A stretch of 64,000 nt of DNA from Diphasiastrum complanatum (GCA_029204225.1 CM055094.1:67356536-67420535), one strand, 5' to 3'; counted from the stretch's first letter, positions 11,990 through 23,716 are shown. Notes: generated from the letters alone by a model not told the origin. Made by a program: numbers and translations.

Positions 11990-12606
11990 GCTGTATTTTT
12001 ACCTGTTATGCTATAAATTGAAAGGTTCAAAGGGTTTGGTCTTGACTTGTCAAGAGTGTTGATTTCACACGTGTGGACTGTCCACAACATGTACTTGTGA
12101 TCTCCTAAGGTGTGTAGATGCACCAAGATCAAGACTAGATTGAGATTCAAGATATATCTTTGATTCTATGGCAAAAACACACTACTACATGCATTCAATC
12201 GCTTCCAAATCTCACTCACACGTGTGGGAAGTGTTCCAAAAATAATCTAAGTAAAAACAAGCTGCTCTCCTCTGGTAGAGAGAGAAAATCATCATGAGCT
12301 CTCAAGTAGAGAGAGAAAGCTAGAAAACCAATTACTCACAAAATTCACTCAATCTCAAAATCATTAGATCCAATTGGGAAGTACAATGATACCGATAGAT
12401 CCATGAGCTACCACAATGCTCAATCATGATTAGACCACGCTTTTGCCACCTCTTAATCCTATTGGACTATTGATCCATTCACCTCTAAATTCTATTGGAC
12501 CATTTTCAAGCATATCTCAAATTCTATTGGACCACTCATGGTTCCACCTCTAAATCCTATTGGACCTCTTAAACTTCATCAAACAAAAGCATTAAACTTG
12601 TCTACA
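11990..12606 (-). repeat. probable 3' LTR of copia element B
   Basis: Directly downstream (minus strand) of the broken copia ORF, a purine-rich AATTAGAG precedes TGTAGACAAG at 12606, as at an LTR start. The segment contains two CACACGTGTG motifs (12070 and 12217 areas). From about 12440 to 12570 it has four decayed units of 36-41 bp with core CTATTGGACC. The far LTR end is not resolved. Confidence 0.45.
12440..12570. repeat. CTATTGGACC minisatellite, 4 units
   Basis: The core AAATYCTATTGGACC recurs four times at 36-41-bp spacing, joined by variants of CACCTCT and CATATCTC. It lies inside the presumed LTR of copia B. Confidence 0.7.
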
Positions 12607-13281
12607 CTCTAATTGGCAGACTATCAGAATCTTTTTTAGGCTAGTTACTCTCTCAAGGATGTAAGTGTCCACTTTGGATGCTTCATTTAATCTCAAGAGG
12701 AGTTTACAATTTGCCTCAAAACATGTGAAAACATGATTTTCAAAAAAGTGAGTAACAAGCTCAATCTTGTTCTTACTATAACCAAGAGCATACTTTTGAC
12801 AATACAATATCTTGCTTTCAAAAAGTATTGGAAACATATCTAAGTCAATAATGACAAGAAACATGTCCATACCATAAGCATCATACAAAACTAGTATAAC
12901 TTTTCTTGAACTTTGAGATCCCAAAAATTCAATGAAGCAAGATAGCATATCAAGCAAAGGAAGAGAAGCATATATGAATGTGTTGTAGTAGATACAATAT
13001 GAAAGATGCCCCTCTTTGCCATGTAAGGTGAGCCATAAAGACTCGGCCATGCATCTTGAAGATCTTCTTGAAATCATATGAAGAAGAAACTCCTCCTCAC
13101 ACCTCAGCCCCATCATAACCTGAATACCTTCAAAAGAGATAATTTTTGATGCTTCTTGAGAAGCCTTGATCTCGACCACTTCCAAGATTGAATCTTCATG
13201 CAATATGACATCTCTATTCACAATTACTTTTGAAATAGAGAGTGTAAAGACACTAAAGGCCTCCTTGATGGATGAGTATCC
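12607..13281 (-). pseudogene. copia element B, distal pol part (integrase end plus unrecognised module)
   Basis: The ORF starts with a copia integrase C-terminal signature, GYSSIKEAFSVF then SKVIVNRDVILHEDSILEVV. This continues exactly from the fragment at 19077-19930 once the inserted L1 element is removed. Where reverse transcriptase should follow there is instead an unfamiliar frame of about 190 residues, containing WLTLHGKEGHLSY and ending LLLRLNEASKVDTYILERV. I see no RT box. Two of these motifs recur in the L elements and one in copia A. The frame is uninterrupted up to its stop. Confidence 0.7.
13277..13281. other. target-site duplication TATCC (left) of L1
   Basis: TATCC directly precedes the first LTR of L1 and recurs at 19077-19081 directly after its last LTR. 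This proves a single insertion into copia B. Confidence 0.9.
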
Positions 13282-14112
13282 TGTGAAAAATGCAAAAATA
13301 AGCTTGGTAGAGGCCAAAAATCATGTATATAGGATGATTACACATGTGTGGAGCCTGTTCCCATGTGTGAAAATAGTGTACTTGTCATGTACCATAATCA
13401 TATAGGTTGTACATATGATTTAATTCAAGTTCTAGTGGCTAACATGGCCAAAAACTAGTTTTCTAGATATATGACACCTGGCATCAATCTATTGATTGCA
13501 TGAGCCAAATATTTTGGTTAGGTGTCACATCCCATGTGTAGAGGACATCTCACACGTGTGGAATAAGCTGAAGTAGGCGAATTTGGACTTCTAGAAGATT
13601 TCCAAGTAGATCTCCATATAGAAGGATAATGGACCAAAAGTGCTCAAAATAGAAGGTTTTGTCCAAGTGTCAGTGCATGATGAATCATCATATGACAAAG
13701 CACCTTCACACATGTGGGATCAGAGCGATGATCAGTATTACGAGCTCCCACTTATTGTATATATAGAGCCACATTTGGCCATAATCAGTGTGAGACACCA
13801 ATCTTGGTTTTGGAAGCAATTTTGAGTGATTCTCTCCATTTGTCTACATTTGTTTTGATTGTTTTGAGATTCTATCAATGTGTACTTGATTTTCAGGTTG
13901 GAGTCCGTACTCAGACAGTGTTTCACACGTGTGAAACCATAAAGTACACTTACCTTCAATTAATGATTGTTCTTATTAGGATTTTGTGTCTAGAATTGAT
14001 CTAGATTGATCTTAATCTAAAGTAGATTGATAGATCAAGTAATCTGACAACCAATCCCTCTTGAGGATCAGATTGGGATCCACTCTTGGTCCTTATTTGT
14101 ACTTTTTCCACA
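13282..14112 (+). repeat. L1 LTR1
   Basis: 831 bp, TGTGAAAAATGC...CCACA. It has a TATA box (GTATATATAGAGCC, near 13757) and about six CACRTGTG-type palindromes, including a perfect CACACGTGTG near 13550 and another near 13924. Confidence 0.92.
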
Positions 14113-14125
14113 TGGTATCAGAGCC
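14113..14125 (+). other. L1 primer-binding site
   Basis: TGGTATCAGAGCC directly follows the LTR. This is the usual copia primer site, complementary to initiator tRNA-Met. Confidence 0.9.
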
Positions 14126-15720
14126 TAGTACAAGAGGTTTTGTTAAAATTGATAGGGTTAATCCAAATCAAAGCCAATATTAGCAGTTTTTTGGAAACTA
14201 GTCAAATTTTGTGTAGCAAGTTGGATTTGATAGCTATCCTCAAAATTTTCGGTCCAGACCTTGTTGTGGGCTGTAGGAACTCTTTTCACACGTGTGATGC
14301 CGTACAGCTCCGGTTTTGGCTGAGAAATTTCAAAAAATTGTAGAATTTGACTCACATACCCAATTTGAGTGATTTTTGGTGCAAAATCAAGCATTTTCTA
14401 TAGTAAATGTAAGCCTTTGATTAGTTCTTGGATTAGATCAACCAAAAAATTTAAATTGAAGCTTGAAATAGGTGCATTAATTGATCTTCTCTGATTTTTT
14501 GAGTGTATGTTGAAGTTAAGAGATATTTTGCTAAAAATCATAGATTAAGGAGTGATATGCAAGGTGAGAGGTTGAAATTCATTGTACCATCACTCTAGAT
14601 TTGTTCAAGAGTGATAGGGTCAAGTTTAGAAGCATCAATTTGCTAGAAAACATCTTTGGATCTGTCCTCCAAGTGAAACCTTTGAGAGTTTCTAGTGCAT
14701 ATAGAGCATCTATGCAAATCTTTTGTAGAATTTGACATAGATTGGCTTCAATTGAGAGTTCTAGAAAAGAGATTGAGATCTAAGTCACATTGTCAACCCT
14801 ACTCAATCTGTTTGAGTGATTGTAAGGTTTGAAAAGAGTCATTAAGGTGTCTATGGCAAATGTGTAGAGAGAGATCCAATTTTCTAAGAGTTCCTTCCTT
14901 TGTAGAGGGCAAGATGTAGAAGCTCATTATGTGTTGTTATTGGTGGAGAGTTTGTCTCTTCCTAGGTGATCAAATCTTTCTAAGTGGCATTAGCTCTTTG
15001 AAGCACAATATCTTATTGAGAAAAATCACCACTTTTGATTTTGAATTTCATTCCAAGTCTTAAAAAGCAGAGTAATTGGTGGAATCCAATAGGAGTGATT
15101 GAATTCAATTTGTTGAGCAAAAATTGACATAGTATGTATGAAACTCAAATTAGTTCTATTCAACTTTCTTTGTGAGAGTGTGAGGGTCAATTTGTGATCT
15201 CATTGGATGTCTAGAATGAGGAGGAGTCCATATTTGAGTATTCATGCATGGTTGAGATCTTTGTGAATCTCTAGTTGTCTAATTTTTTAAGCTTTGTGAA
15301 AAATTGGTGGTATAGTTTGTTGTCAAATCAAATCAAATTCATTCTAAATCTCAAGTGTAGATTATTTGGGTCAAGAGTGAGTCCAAAATAAGTGATTAAG
15401 TTTGATTTTCTTGTATTTGAAACAAAACCCATCTTTTGTTCAAGAATCTCAAGTGTTGAGAGAACTAGTCAAGTGAAAAGGAAAATCTAGGTGTCAAATC
15501 TTTTTCATTTTTATTTCAACTTTCAAAAGAAAGAGTCATTGGTATTTGATGAGTCCAATAGGAGATTGGATCTGATTTCTTTTGTGATTTGATTCAAAGA
15601 TTGTGTGCTTTTGTCTTAGTGATCAAAGCAAAGTTTCTCCAAGTGACTAGTCATTAGTGTGAAGATTGATTCTTAGGTTTGTGAGCTAGATCTTTTGTAG
15701 ATCATTCTAGATTATTGAAG
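14126..15720 (+). other. L1 untranslated internal region
   Basis: Internal sequence of the element without a usable reading frame. It carries one further CACACGTGTG (near 14286) shortly after the primer site. Matched in L2 by 48700-50280 (reverse strand). Confidence 0.7.
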
Positions 15721-16783
15721 ATGGTCAAATCTAGTCTCTTGAAAGTCACAAATTACAATTGTAGAATCATATCACAGGTTTTTATTCACATGGCATCAAT
15801 AGGTGGCATCCTATTGAAGGAAAGAAAGGATCAAGATGCTACAAAAAGAAGACCAATCCATCCAAGGAGAACCAAAGCAAGGGGGCCGAGGTGAAGGATG
15901 GAGCTTCAAGTTTGAAATGCAAATACAAGAAGGACAAGTCCAAGGGAAGGTGTTTCCTTTGTGGAAAGGTGAATGAGGCTTGGAGTTCACAAGGACTTGC
16001 AAGATTTGTCTTCAAGATTCCATCACAACACATGTCAAATATTTTGTGATTTTTCATTTGGAAGTGCATTGTTTGGTTCAAGATGCAAAGATAGAAGTCA
16101 CTTTCATGAAAGTAACTTGGATTTATTTTATGCCCTTGGAAAGTATTTTGCTTGGAACTTTGGACAAGTTTAAACTTATTGTTATTATCCAAGAGAAATC
16201 AATCAAGAATAAGGAGCAATCACAAAATGAAAATAGTTTTATTTATGCTCTCATGTCAACTTATGAAGAACCATTTTGCTTTGAAGATATTTTTGTATCT
16301 GAAAGGTGGATTAAGGCAATACTAGTTGAGTGTGATGCCTTAAAAGATAGCAAAATATGTTTTCCTTGTAAGCTTACATTAATTATGAAGTCAAGGAAAT
16401 GGAAATATCTTCATAATGTAGGAACTTTTGCTTTCAATAAGATCATGAATGATGTGTTCATTCATAAAGATGAAAATTGTAAGTTTTCAATCCTAAAGGC
16501 AAGTTGTAAACTTCTTATGAGAATAAGTGAAGCATCCAAATTGGACACTTATATCCATAAGCAAGTAGTTAGCCTTATTGAGATGGACATACCTTTTGAT
16601 TTCAATATTGGAAAAATCATGCCAAGTTGTGGTGATTTTTGGACTTATGTTTCTAGCATAAGTAATCTTGATAATCATAGGAAGTGCATATTGAATGGTC
16701 ATACCTGTTGTGATCATTATGAGACATGGAGGTCTCAGATTTCCATCAAGAAGGAGCATCATGAAGAGGATCTTAAGGAGTGA
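15721..16783 (+). pseudogene. L1 gag-like / unknown polyprotein ORF
   Basis: Broken frame shared with L2. The start resembles the end of a gag: MASIGGILLKERKD, then a Lys-rich stretch and, in L2, a degenerate CCHC knuckle (CNLYGKGGYIFSRC). A four-cysteine pattern follows (CFLCGKVNEAW...CKICLQ). From about 16250, STYEEPFCFEDIFVSERWIK followed by ECDALKDSKIC loosely resembles the lead-in to copia RT, but no RT catalytic box follows. Instead comes KLLMRISEASKLDTYIHKQV, also present in copia B and partly in copia A. A frameshift near 15830 breaks the gag part; the frame from 15980 to 16783 is open. Confidence 0.6.
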
Positions 16784-16798
16784 TCTCAAGGTTCAAGT

Positions 16799-17173
16799 GT
16801 GCCAAGGATTGAGGAGGAGAGACCTTCTCAAGTTGTGATTCCAAAAAGAAACTCAAGAAACATGGTTGAACCCATGTGGCTCACATTTCAAGGGAAAGAG
16901 GAGCATATCTCATGTGAAGGATCAAGCCTCAAGGTCAAGCATCTACATGAAAATTGGAAGGAATCAATCTTGGAGGTGCTAGGATGGTGCAAAGCTCTCA
17001 AGCTCATCAAATATGTCAACATCAAAGAAGCACTATCATGGATATGGTGATTTCAGATCAACATCAAGCTCATTGGCTGATCTTCACACCTTTTGAACCA
17101 GCAAAGACCAATTCAGCCCATGGAGTCAAGTTCAAGATCATCATGTTTTCCATCAAGCTAGATTTTTGAGGAG
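16799..17173 (+). pseudogene. L1 distal ORF fragment and polypurine end
   Basis: An open stretch (EPMWLTFQGKEEHIS, 16870 area) parallels WLTLHGKEGHLSY in copia B. It ends before the purine-rich TTTTTGAGGAG that directly precedes LTR2. Function unknown. Confidence 0.45.
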
Positions 17174-18010
17174 TGTGAAAAATGAAAAAATAAGCTTGGT
17201 AGAGGCCAAAAATCTTGTATATAGATAAACACACATGTGTGGAGCCTGTTCCCACGTGTGAAACTAGTGTACTTGTCTTGTACCATAATCATATAGGATG
17301 TACATATGATTTAATTCAAGTTCTAGTGGCTAAAAAGGCAAAAACCTAGTTTTCTAGACATATGACACATGGCATCAATCTATCGATTGCATGAGCCACA
17401 TCCTTTGGTTAGGTGTCATATTCCATGTGTAGAGGACAGCTCACACATGTGGGATAAGCTGAAGTAGGCGAATTTGGACTTCTAGAAGATTTTCAAGTAG
17501 ATCTCCATATAGAAGGAAAATGGACCAAAAGTGCTCAAAATAGAAGGTTTTGTCCAAGTGTCAGTTTTGCATGATGAATCATCATATGACAAAGCACCTT
17601 CACACATGTGGGATCAGAGGGATGATCAGTACCACGAGCTCCCACTTATTGTATATATAGAGCCACATTTGGCCATAATTAGTGTGAGACAACACCAATC
17701 TTGGTTTTGCAAGCAATTTTGAGTGATTCTCTCCATTTGTCTACATTTGTTTTGATTGTTTTTGAGGTTCTATCAATGTGTACTTGATTTTCAGGTTGGA
17801 GTCTGTACTCAGAGAGTGTTTCACATGTGTGAAACCATAAATTACACTTACCTTCAATTAATGATTGTTCTTGTTAGGATTTTGTGTCTAGAATTGATCT
17901 AGATTGATCTTAATCTCAAGTAGATTGATAGATCAAGTAAATCTAACATCCAATCCCTCTTGACGATCAGATTAGGATCCACACTTGGTCCATTTTGTAT
18001 TTTTTCCACA
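17174..18010 (+). repeat. L1 LTR2
   Basis: 837-bp LTR of the same family. It is followed by a mutated primer site, TGGTATAAAAGCC (18011). Confidence 0.9.
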
Positions 18011-18245
18011 TGGTATAAAAGCCAAGTACAAGTGGTTTTATTGAAATTGATAGGGTTGATCCAAATCAAAGCCAAAATTAGCAAGTTTTAGGAAACTAGT
18101 CAAATTTTGGGTAGTGAGTTGGATTTGATAGATATCCTCAAAATTTTTGGTCGAGAACTTGTTGTGAGCTGTAGGAAGCCTTTTCACACGTGTGAGGCCG
18201 TACAGCTCCGGTTTTGACTGAGAAATTTCAAAAAAATTTGAGGAG

Positions 18246-19076
18246 TGTGAAAAATGCAAAAATAAGCTTGGTAGAGGCCAAAAATCATGTATATAGGATG
18301 ATTACACATGTGTGGAGCCCGTTCCCACGTGTGAAAATAGTGTACTTGTCATGTACCATAATCATATAGGTTTCACATATGATTTAATTCAAGTTCTAGT
18401 GGCTAAAAGGGCCAAAAACTAGTTTTCTAGATATATGACACATGGCATCAATCTATTGATTGCATGAGCCAAATATTTTGGTTAGGTGTCACATCCCATG
18501 TGTAGAGGACAGATCACACGTGTGGAATAAGCTGAAGTAGACAAATTTGGACTTCTAGAAGATTTCCAAGTAGATCTCCATATAGAAGGAAAATGGACCA
18601 AAAGTGCTCAAAATAGAAGGTTTTGTCCAAGTGTCAATTTTGCATGATGAATCATCATATGACAAAGCACCTTCACACATGTGGGATCAGAGGGATGATC
18701 AGTACCACGAGCTACCACTTATTGTATATATAGAGCCACATTCGGCCATAATCAGTGTGAGACACCAATCTTGGTTTTGGAAGCAATTTTGAGTGATTCT
18801 CTCCATTTGTCTACATTTGTTTTGATTGTTTTGAGGTTCTATCAATGTGTACTTGATTTTCAGGTGAGTCCATACTCAGACAGTGTTTCACACGTGTGAA
18901 ACCATAAAGTACACTTACCTTCAATTAATGATTGTTCTTATTAGGATTTTTGTCTAGAATTGATCTAGATTGATCTTAATCTAAAGTAGATTGATAGATC
19001 AAGTAATCTGACAACCAATCCCTCTTGAGGATCAGATTAGGATCCACTCTTGGTCCTTATTTGTACTTTTTCCACA
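18246..19076 (+). repeat. L1 LTR3
   Basis: 831 bp, closely similar to LTR1. No primer site follows; instead comes TATCC and minus-strand copia B coding sequence. Confidence 0.9.
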
Positions 19077-19930
19077 TATCCAATCATGATCCATGAGCTT
19101 GGATCATCCTTCCTCCTTGTTTCCAAGGGAATATGTGCAAAGCAAGCACTACCAAGTTCACTAAGGTGATCAATTTTAGGCTTCATCTTGAATAAAACTT
19201 CATATGGTGCTATTCCTTCAAGAGCTCCAATACTCCTCAAAGCTTTGATCTTCAATGAGAATTGCTTCTCAACATATGCTTTGAATAATAAGGAATAATT
19301 ATACACCATAATACTTGAAGAGAGAAGATATGTGCATCTTGTGTGATCATCCTCCTTTGAAATATTGGACATATAAGAAACATCAAGAGAGTTTGCACTC
19401 TCACTTGGATCCAATTTGTAGATGCCTTCAAATCTTGATCCATATGCAAGGATCTCACCATCCTTCTTGATCACACAATTGTCAATATTGAAATTGACAT
19501 CAAAGCAACTATCAAGAAGTTGGCCAACACTTAAGATGTTCTTTGTAAGCTTTGGGACAAAAAGAACATTGTTGAGAAAGAGATCTTTGGAAGATGCAAG
19601 CTTCAAGAGAATAATCCCTACTCCTTCAATATTGCACTCATGCTTACTTGCAATGTATACGGTCTTCTTGACTCCATCATAAGGCATAGTAGATGAAAAA
19701 GAGTGCTTAGAGCCACACATATGTGAAGATGCTCCACTATCAATATACCATGAGTCATCCTTGTTGAAGGTGGAAGAGGAGAAGCTTGATGCCATAAGAG
19801 AGCCTTCTCCATCACTTGCAATATAGTCTTCTTTCTCATTGGTGATGTTGGCTTGATTGAGTTGATTCTTCTTCTTGAAGCAATTGGTGGCATCTATGCC
19901 AAATTTGACCCTATCAGCATCCTACACCTA
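19077..19930 (-). pseudogene. copia element B, gag end / protease / integrase fragment
   Basis: Minus-strand copia coding sequence. It includes the end of a CCHC knuckle (KFGIDATNCFKKKN, with Ile in place of the His), an aspartic protease site DSWYIDSGASSHM (about 19735), LFVPKLTKNILSVGQL, then a jump to the integrase tail APYEVLFKMKPKIDHL and DDPSSWIMIGY. The integrase core is deleted between about 19320 and 19250. The frame runs on at 13281, across the L1 insertion. Confidence 0.85.
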
Positions 19931-20095
19931 GATGCTTGATACAAAAAACATAAGACCCCTATATCTAACATTTTTAATTTCATTCACAATTCTCCACACG
20001 TGGGAACATCCTCCACACATGTGAGATTCACTTACAAACTTCTTTCATAAAAATACCAAGCTAGATTTTTGCCAATTTCTCACAAAGAGGGACTA
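19931..20095 (-). repeat. LTR-like fragment
   Basis: Read on the minus strand from about 20093, TGTGAGAAATTGGCAAAAA and the CACATGTGTGG / CCCACGTGTGG pair resemble the first 100 bp of an L-family LTR. It is joined directly to the gag end of copia B, implying a deletion. Confidence 0.5.
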
Positions 20096-20493
<398 letters not shown>

Positions 20494-20588
20494 CCCAATT
20501 TCTCTCTCACAAATTCAATCACTCACAGACACACTCTCTCTTTAAAAATCAAATGTCACAAATTTTTTTACACCCCCACACTCTCTTC

Positions 20589-20664
20589 CATCTATCTATC
20601 TATTTATCTCTCTTCCTATCTATCTATCTATCTATTTATCTCTTTCTATTTATCTATCCATCTA
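20589..20664. repeat. (CTAT)n microsatellite
   Basis: About 76 bp of CTAT units interrupted by TTAT and CTCT variants. Confidence 0.9.
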
Positions 20665-20789
20665 AAACATGTAAAATCAACTAAATTAACAAATGAAAAC
20701 CTCCAAGCTCCCCAAGCTCTCCAAGCTCCAAGCTCCTCTACTTCCAAGTGCCAAGATTTCTCTAGAAAGGTAGCGGGAAAATGGAGGTC

Positions 20790-21178
20790 GCAGGAAGCAA
20801 TACGAACACAATGTCAGAATCCGACATTTGTAGGATCCGTCGGATTCCGACATGATTTTTAGAACCCAAAAAGTCCAATCATCGACACAGATTGCTGATC
20901 TGGATGTCGAAATCTGACATCTTTAAAAATATGTCGGATTTGGACATCCAACTAGGATGCCAGCTCAAAGATAGTTTGCCACATGGCACCCACGTTGGAT
21001 GTCAGAATCCGTCACATATTTTATATGTCGAATTCCGACATCCAGTTTAAAACTATATTCCCGCCAGCTACCGGAGGCAAGCGGAGTTTTTTTTACGAGG
21101 GTTTGATAGAGATGTCGGATAGTGACATGTCGGATTCCGACATTTTATGGGGAAACATGTTGGAATGAGTGGGTTTTG
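20790..21178 (+). repeat. palindrome cluster next to a CACTA-like terminus
   Basis: A 17-bp palindromic motif, consensus ATGTCGGAATCCGACAT, occurs about eight times in whole or half form (near 20811, 20845, 20920, 20944, 20999, 21026, 21111 and 21125). The right edge is TTTTGTAGTAGTG (21166-21178), the reverse complement of CACTACTACAAAA, a form typical of plant CACTA ends. Clustered subterminal motifs bound by the TNPA-type protein are a known CACTA feature. The opposite end is not in the window. Confidence 0.55.
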
Positions 21179-21687
21179 TAGTAGTGCTTCAAGCTGAATC
21201 TGTGGAATATCATGGACATATATTCTATCAATAGGTGCAAAATTTGTAAAGGCATTGTTGCTCCCAAATCATAATTACGCAATTGCCGACACCTGCCCCT
21301 ATGTTTGTTTAGAAGGCCATGTTTGTAAACTTTAGATGTATTTATATAAAGGTTACAAGGCTTCAACTATTATGGAAGTCAATGCAAGGCAAGGAAAGAG
21401 AAAACTTATACCTTAAGGATAGTTGGTGCATTTTTTGCCCATTTTTAAGACTTAGACCCACCGTTTTCAAGTGTGATTATGTTTTGCATATGCAAATTAT
21501 GCTTCATAATGATCTTGTGAAAAAAAGATTAGCTTATAAAATGTTGATTATGTTCAAATGCAGATTTTATTGCATAAGTCTCAGCCCTTTGCCTCACTTA
21601 TGACTCTTTTCTTTACAAGTAGAATGCCATATGGCACACACATTTGTAAGGGCAATAAAGGGAAGGGAGGCGAACAATATTTTTTTG
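21179..21687. other. no gene recognised
   Basis: AT-rich non-coding DNA without clear repeats or frames. Confidence 0.4.
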
Positions 21688-22414
21688 TTATTAGCACTTT
21701 GAGTTCTTATCGAGGCTAAAACTAGTGAATGAAATCCCGGCCGTATCTGTCTAGTTGCATACCGTACCGTATATGTCTAGTTGGGACCGTACCGTATCTA
21801 TCTAGTTGCGAACCATACATTATACGGTATTTATACTAACCGTGGCGTTATAGGCTTGGCTGCAGCAGCAGCGGTCGCTCCTTGCTCTCACCTTTTCAAG
21901 CCTTTCGTGAGCCTTGGACCTAGATATTTGTCAAGCACGGCTTCATCCGCTACTCCATCGCTGTAAATCTGTGTTCTTCTCATCCTCCCAAATTCCTCTC
22001 TGATCATCTAAAAAGCAGAGGTTGAATGCTCGTAATTATAGTGGCGTGGGAGCTTTGCAAGCATAACTAGAGACTGTGAGGGATTTGAGACCAGCGGAGG
22101 GGAAGCTTGATAATGCATGCTTTCATCTTGGCTATGCCAAAATGGAAAGCATTGATTTTATAAATATATACATAGACTTGATCTATGACAAACTGCTCCA
22201 TTGCTTTTTCTTCATCTATTTTAATTGTGCTTTCTGGTTTAGGCTACAACATCCAATGCGTGTAGCACCTGGGATCAAAAAATTGGGGATAATGAGTTGT
22301 TCTAAGTTTCATATCGATCCCATTGCTCATCAATCATTGTAGTTCTGTGCCTTTATGGAAGATCGTGCTTACTTTTCTTTCATCATTGCAAGCGCAGCTT
22401 TCAGCTGAAGAAAG
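21688..22414. other. MITE-like end plus possible transit-peptide-like exon
   Basis: The segment from 21688 (TTAGCACTTTGAGTTCTTAT...CCGTATCTGTCTAGTTG...ATTATACGGTATTTATA) closely parallels 22811-22935, so both are ends of one repeat family. At 21853-21963 an open stretch (AAAAAVAPCSHLFKPF then RYLSSTASSATPSL) has the composition of a mitochondrial targeting peptide but stops at once. It may be a captured exon. No complete gene. Confidence 0.35.
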
Positions 22415-22518
22415 ACCTTGGGAATTCATTAGAGCAACCACAAGGAGTAATGGCAATAATTGATCCACCTTGGGAATTCACTAAATCAACCACCGGGAGT
22501 AATGGCAATTACAAATCC
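22415..22518. repeat. 52-bp tandem duplication
   Basis: Units 22415-22466 and 22467-22518 begin ACCTTGGGAATTCA and share AGTAATGGCAAT. An Arg/Ser-rich open frame continues from 22450 to about 22660 (NYRRSHKVEEKC, SSFGYRKNRDRE) without recognisable identity. Confidence 0.85.
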
Positions 22519-22663
22519 AATTATAGGCGAAGTCACAAAGTAGAGGAGAAATGCAATGCCATGTCGAGCGGCAGGAGTGATCGTGGCAAAGGCAGTTCCT
22601 CTTTTGGCTACCGGAAGAACAGAGACAGAGAGAAACCCGGGCTCGCGATGCATGAATACGGTA

Positions 22664-22935
22664 CAAAATGTATTCATACGGTATTAAAAAATAAAGTGAT
22701 AATGGGCCCCACAGGGCCCGTTATGAGTTTTTGGGGGCGGGCTTGCGCTCCCAAGCTCGCCCCCAAAAACTCATAACTCCCCAGAGGGAGGGGGCCGTTA
22801 TCTACTAAGTTATTATCACTTTGAGTTTTAAATGAACCTTAAACTGACGAATAAAATGCCGTAATCCGGCGTTTCTTTTGTAGTTGTGGATCGTACATTA
22901 TATTGTATTTATGTATTTATACGACATTCATACTT
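22664..22935. mobile_element. foldback / MITE-like element with GC-rich hairpin
   Basis: Centred on a 26-bp stem (22720-22745 with 22752-22777, one mismatch, 6-nt loop). Outer, weaker inverted matches extend to AAAGTGATAATGGGCCC on the left and TTATTATCACTTT on the right. GTATTCATACGGTATT-type sequence lies outside the left arm and recurs near 23800. The right end parallels 21688 on. No ORF of its own. Confidence 0.6.
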
Positions 22936-23174
22936 TACGAGTTCTTTTTTCTCTTCGTCTTCTCCTCGCTGCTCTTGCTGCTGCTGCTCTCATTTTCTTG
23001 CTTCTATTGCAGCGAGAGCTCTTTGATTTAGTTATGAGATATAGAGGAGGATGGATTCTAGAATTGGTAGCTTGATCTGGATTTACTTTACGATGGCGAG
23101 CTGGGTGCTGAATCCAGAGAATATCAATGAAAATGTCAAAAAATGTGTGTATGCCAACGAAGGAGCCAACCCAA

Positions 23175-23716
23175 GATCTGCGGGGATACATCAAGCCATC
23201 GCAGCGAGCTTGCGTGGCCAAGATGAGGAGGAATAGGCCCCTTAAAAAGATTATTGAAAATCTTGAGGGTCTGCAAGTTGGGTAGATCTCCGATGAAGGC
23301 CGGAAAACTGCCAGTGAAATTGTTGAACATAAGACTGAAGAGAGTCAGATTGTGCAGCTTGTTGAATTCTTGTGGAATGTTTCTTGTCAGGTTGTTCTCA
23401 GATACATCAAGAGACAATATTGGTATTTTGGTGTACTCCACAGGAATGCTGCCTTCGAAGTAACTCCCAGACAAATCCAGGTGCAGGAAGTTGGGCAAAA
23501 TCCGGCGGCAAGAGCCCCGTGAAATTATTGTTTGAAGCACTGAATACCTCAAGAGCTTGCAATCCAGAGAACCTAGTTGGGAAAGCTCCTACCAACACGT
23601 TTGTGCCAATATCCACCCTCACCAAGCTGCGTGAGCTTTCCAATGCTGGATGAAAGTCTTCCCGAGAAACCATTGTTGCTCACATTGAGAAAGGTGAGGT
23701 TGGTGAGGACCTGTAT
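23175..23716 (-). pseudogene. LRR receptor-like kinase ectodomain fragment
   Basis: Three frames in succession encode plant extracellular leucine-rich repeats: LTNLTFLNVSNNGFSGRL; then VRVDIGTNVLVGAFPTRFSG and VFSASNNNFTGLLPPDFAQL; then LHLDLSGSYFEGSIPVEY, LSLDVSENNLTRNIPQEF and FNNLFKGPIPPHLGHASSL. The repeats follow the LxxLxLxxNxLxGxIP plant pattern. The composition recalls LRR-RLK subfamily XI (TDR/PXY-like), but that assignment is tentative. Two frameshifts and the lack of signal peptide, transmembrane segment and kinase mark a dead fragment, probably captured by a neighbouring element. Confidence 0.85.

Larger units (their letters stand above)
13282..19076 (+). mobile_element. non-autonomous LTR retroelement L1 (LTR-int-LTR-int'-LTR)
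   Basis: A compound insertion: LTR1 (13282-14112), internal region (14113-17173), LTR2 (17174-18010), a 235-bp stub of internal sequence (18011-18245) and LTR3 (18246-19076). It is flanked by TATCC duplications and lies opposite in orientation to the copia element it split. The internal region (about 3.06 kb) is too short for a complete copia pol and shows no RT box. Unequal recombination between LTRs explains the third LTR. A relative in minus orientation lies at 47731-51126. Confidence 0.88.

Noticed and set aside
12440-12570. Regularly spaced repeats resembling a CRISPR array
   Set aside because: Units are imperfect, have no unique constant-length spacers, and lie in a plant LTR. No cas genes exist here.
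22884-23075. Leu/Ala-rich ORF (LLLAALAAAALIFLLLL)
   Set aside because: Composition is driven by CTG/CTC repeats. It could be a captured signal segment but cannot be supported.
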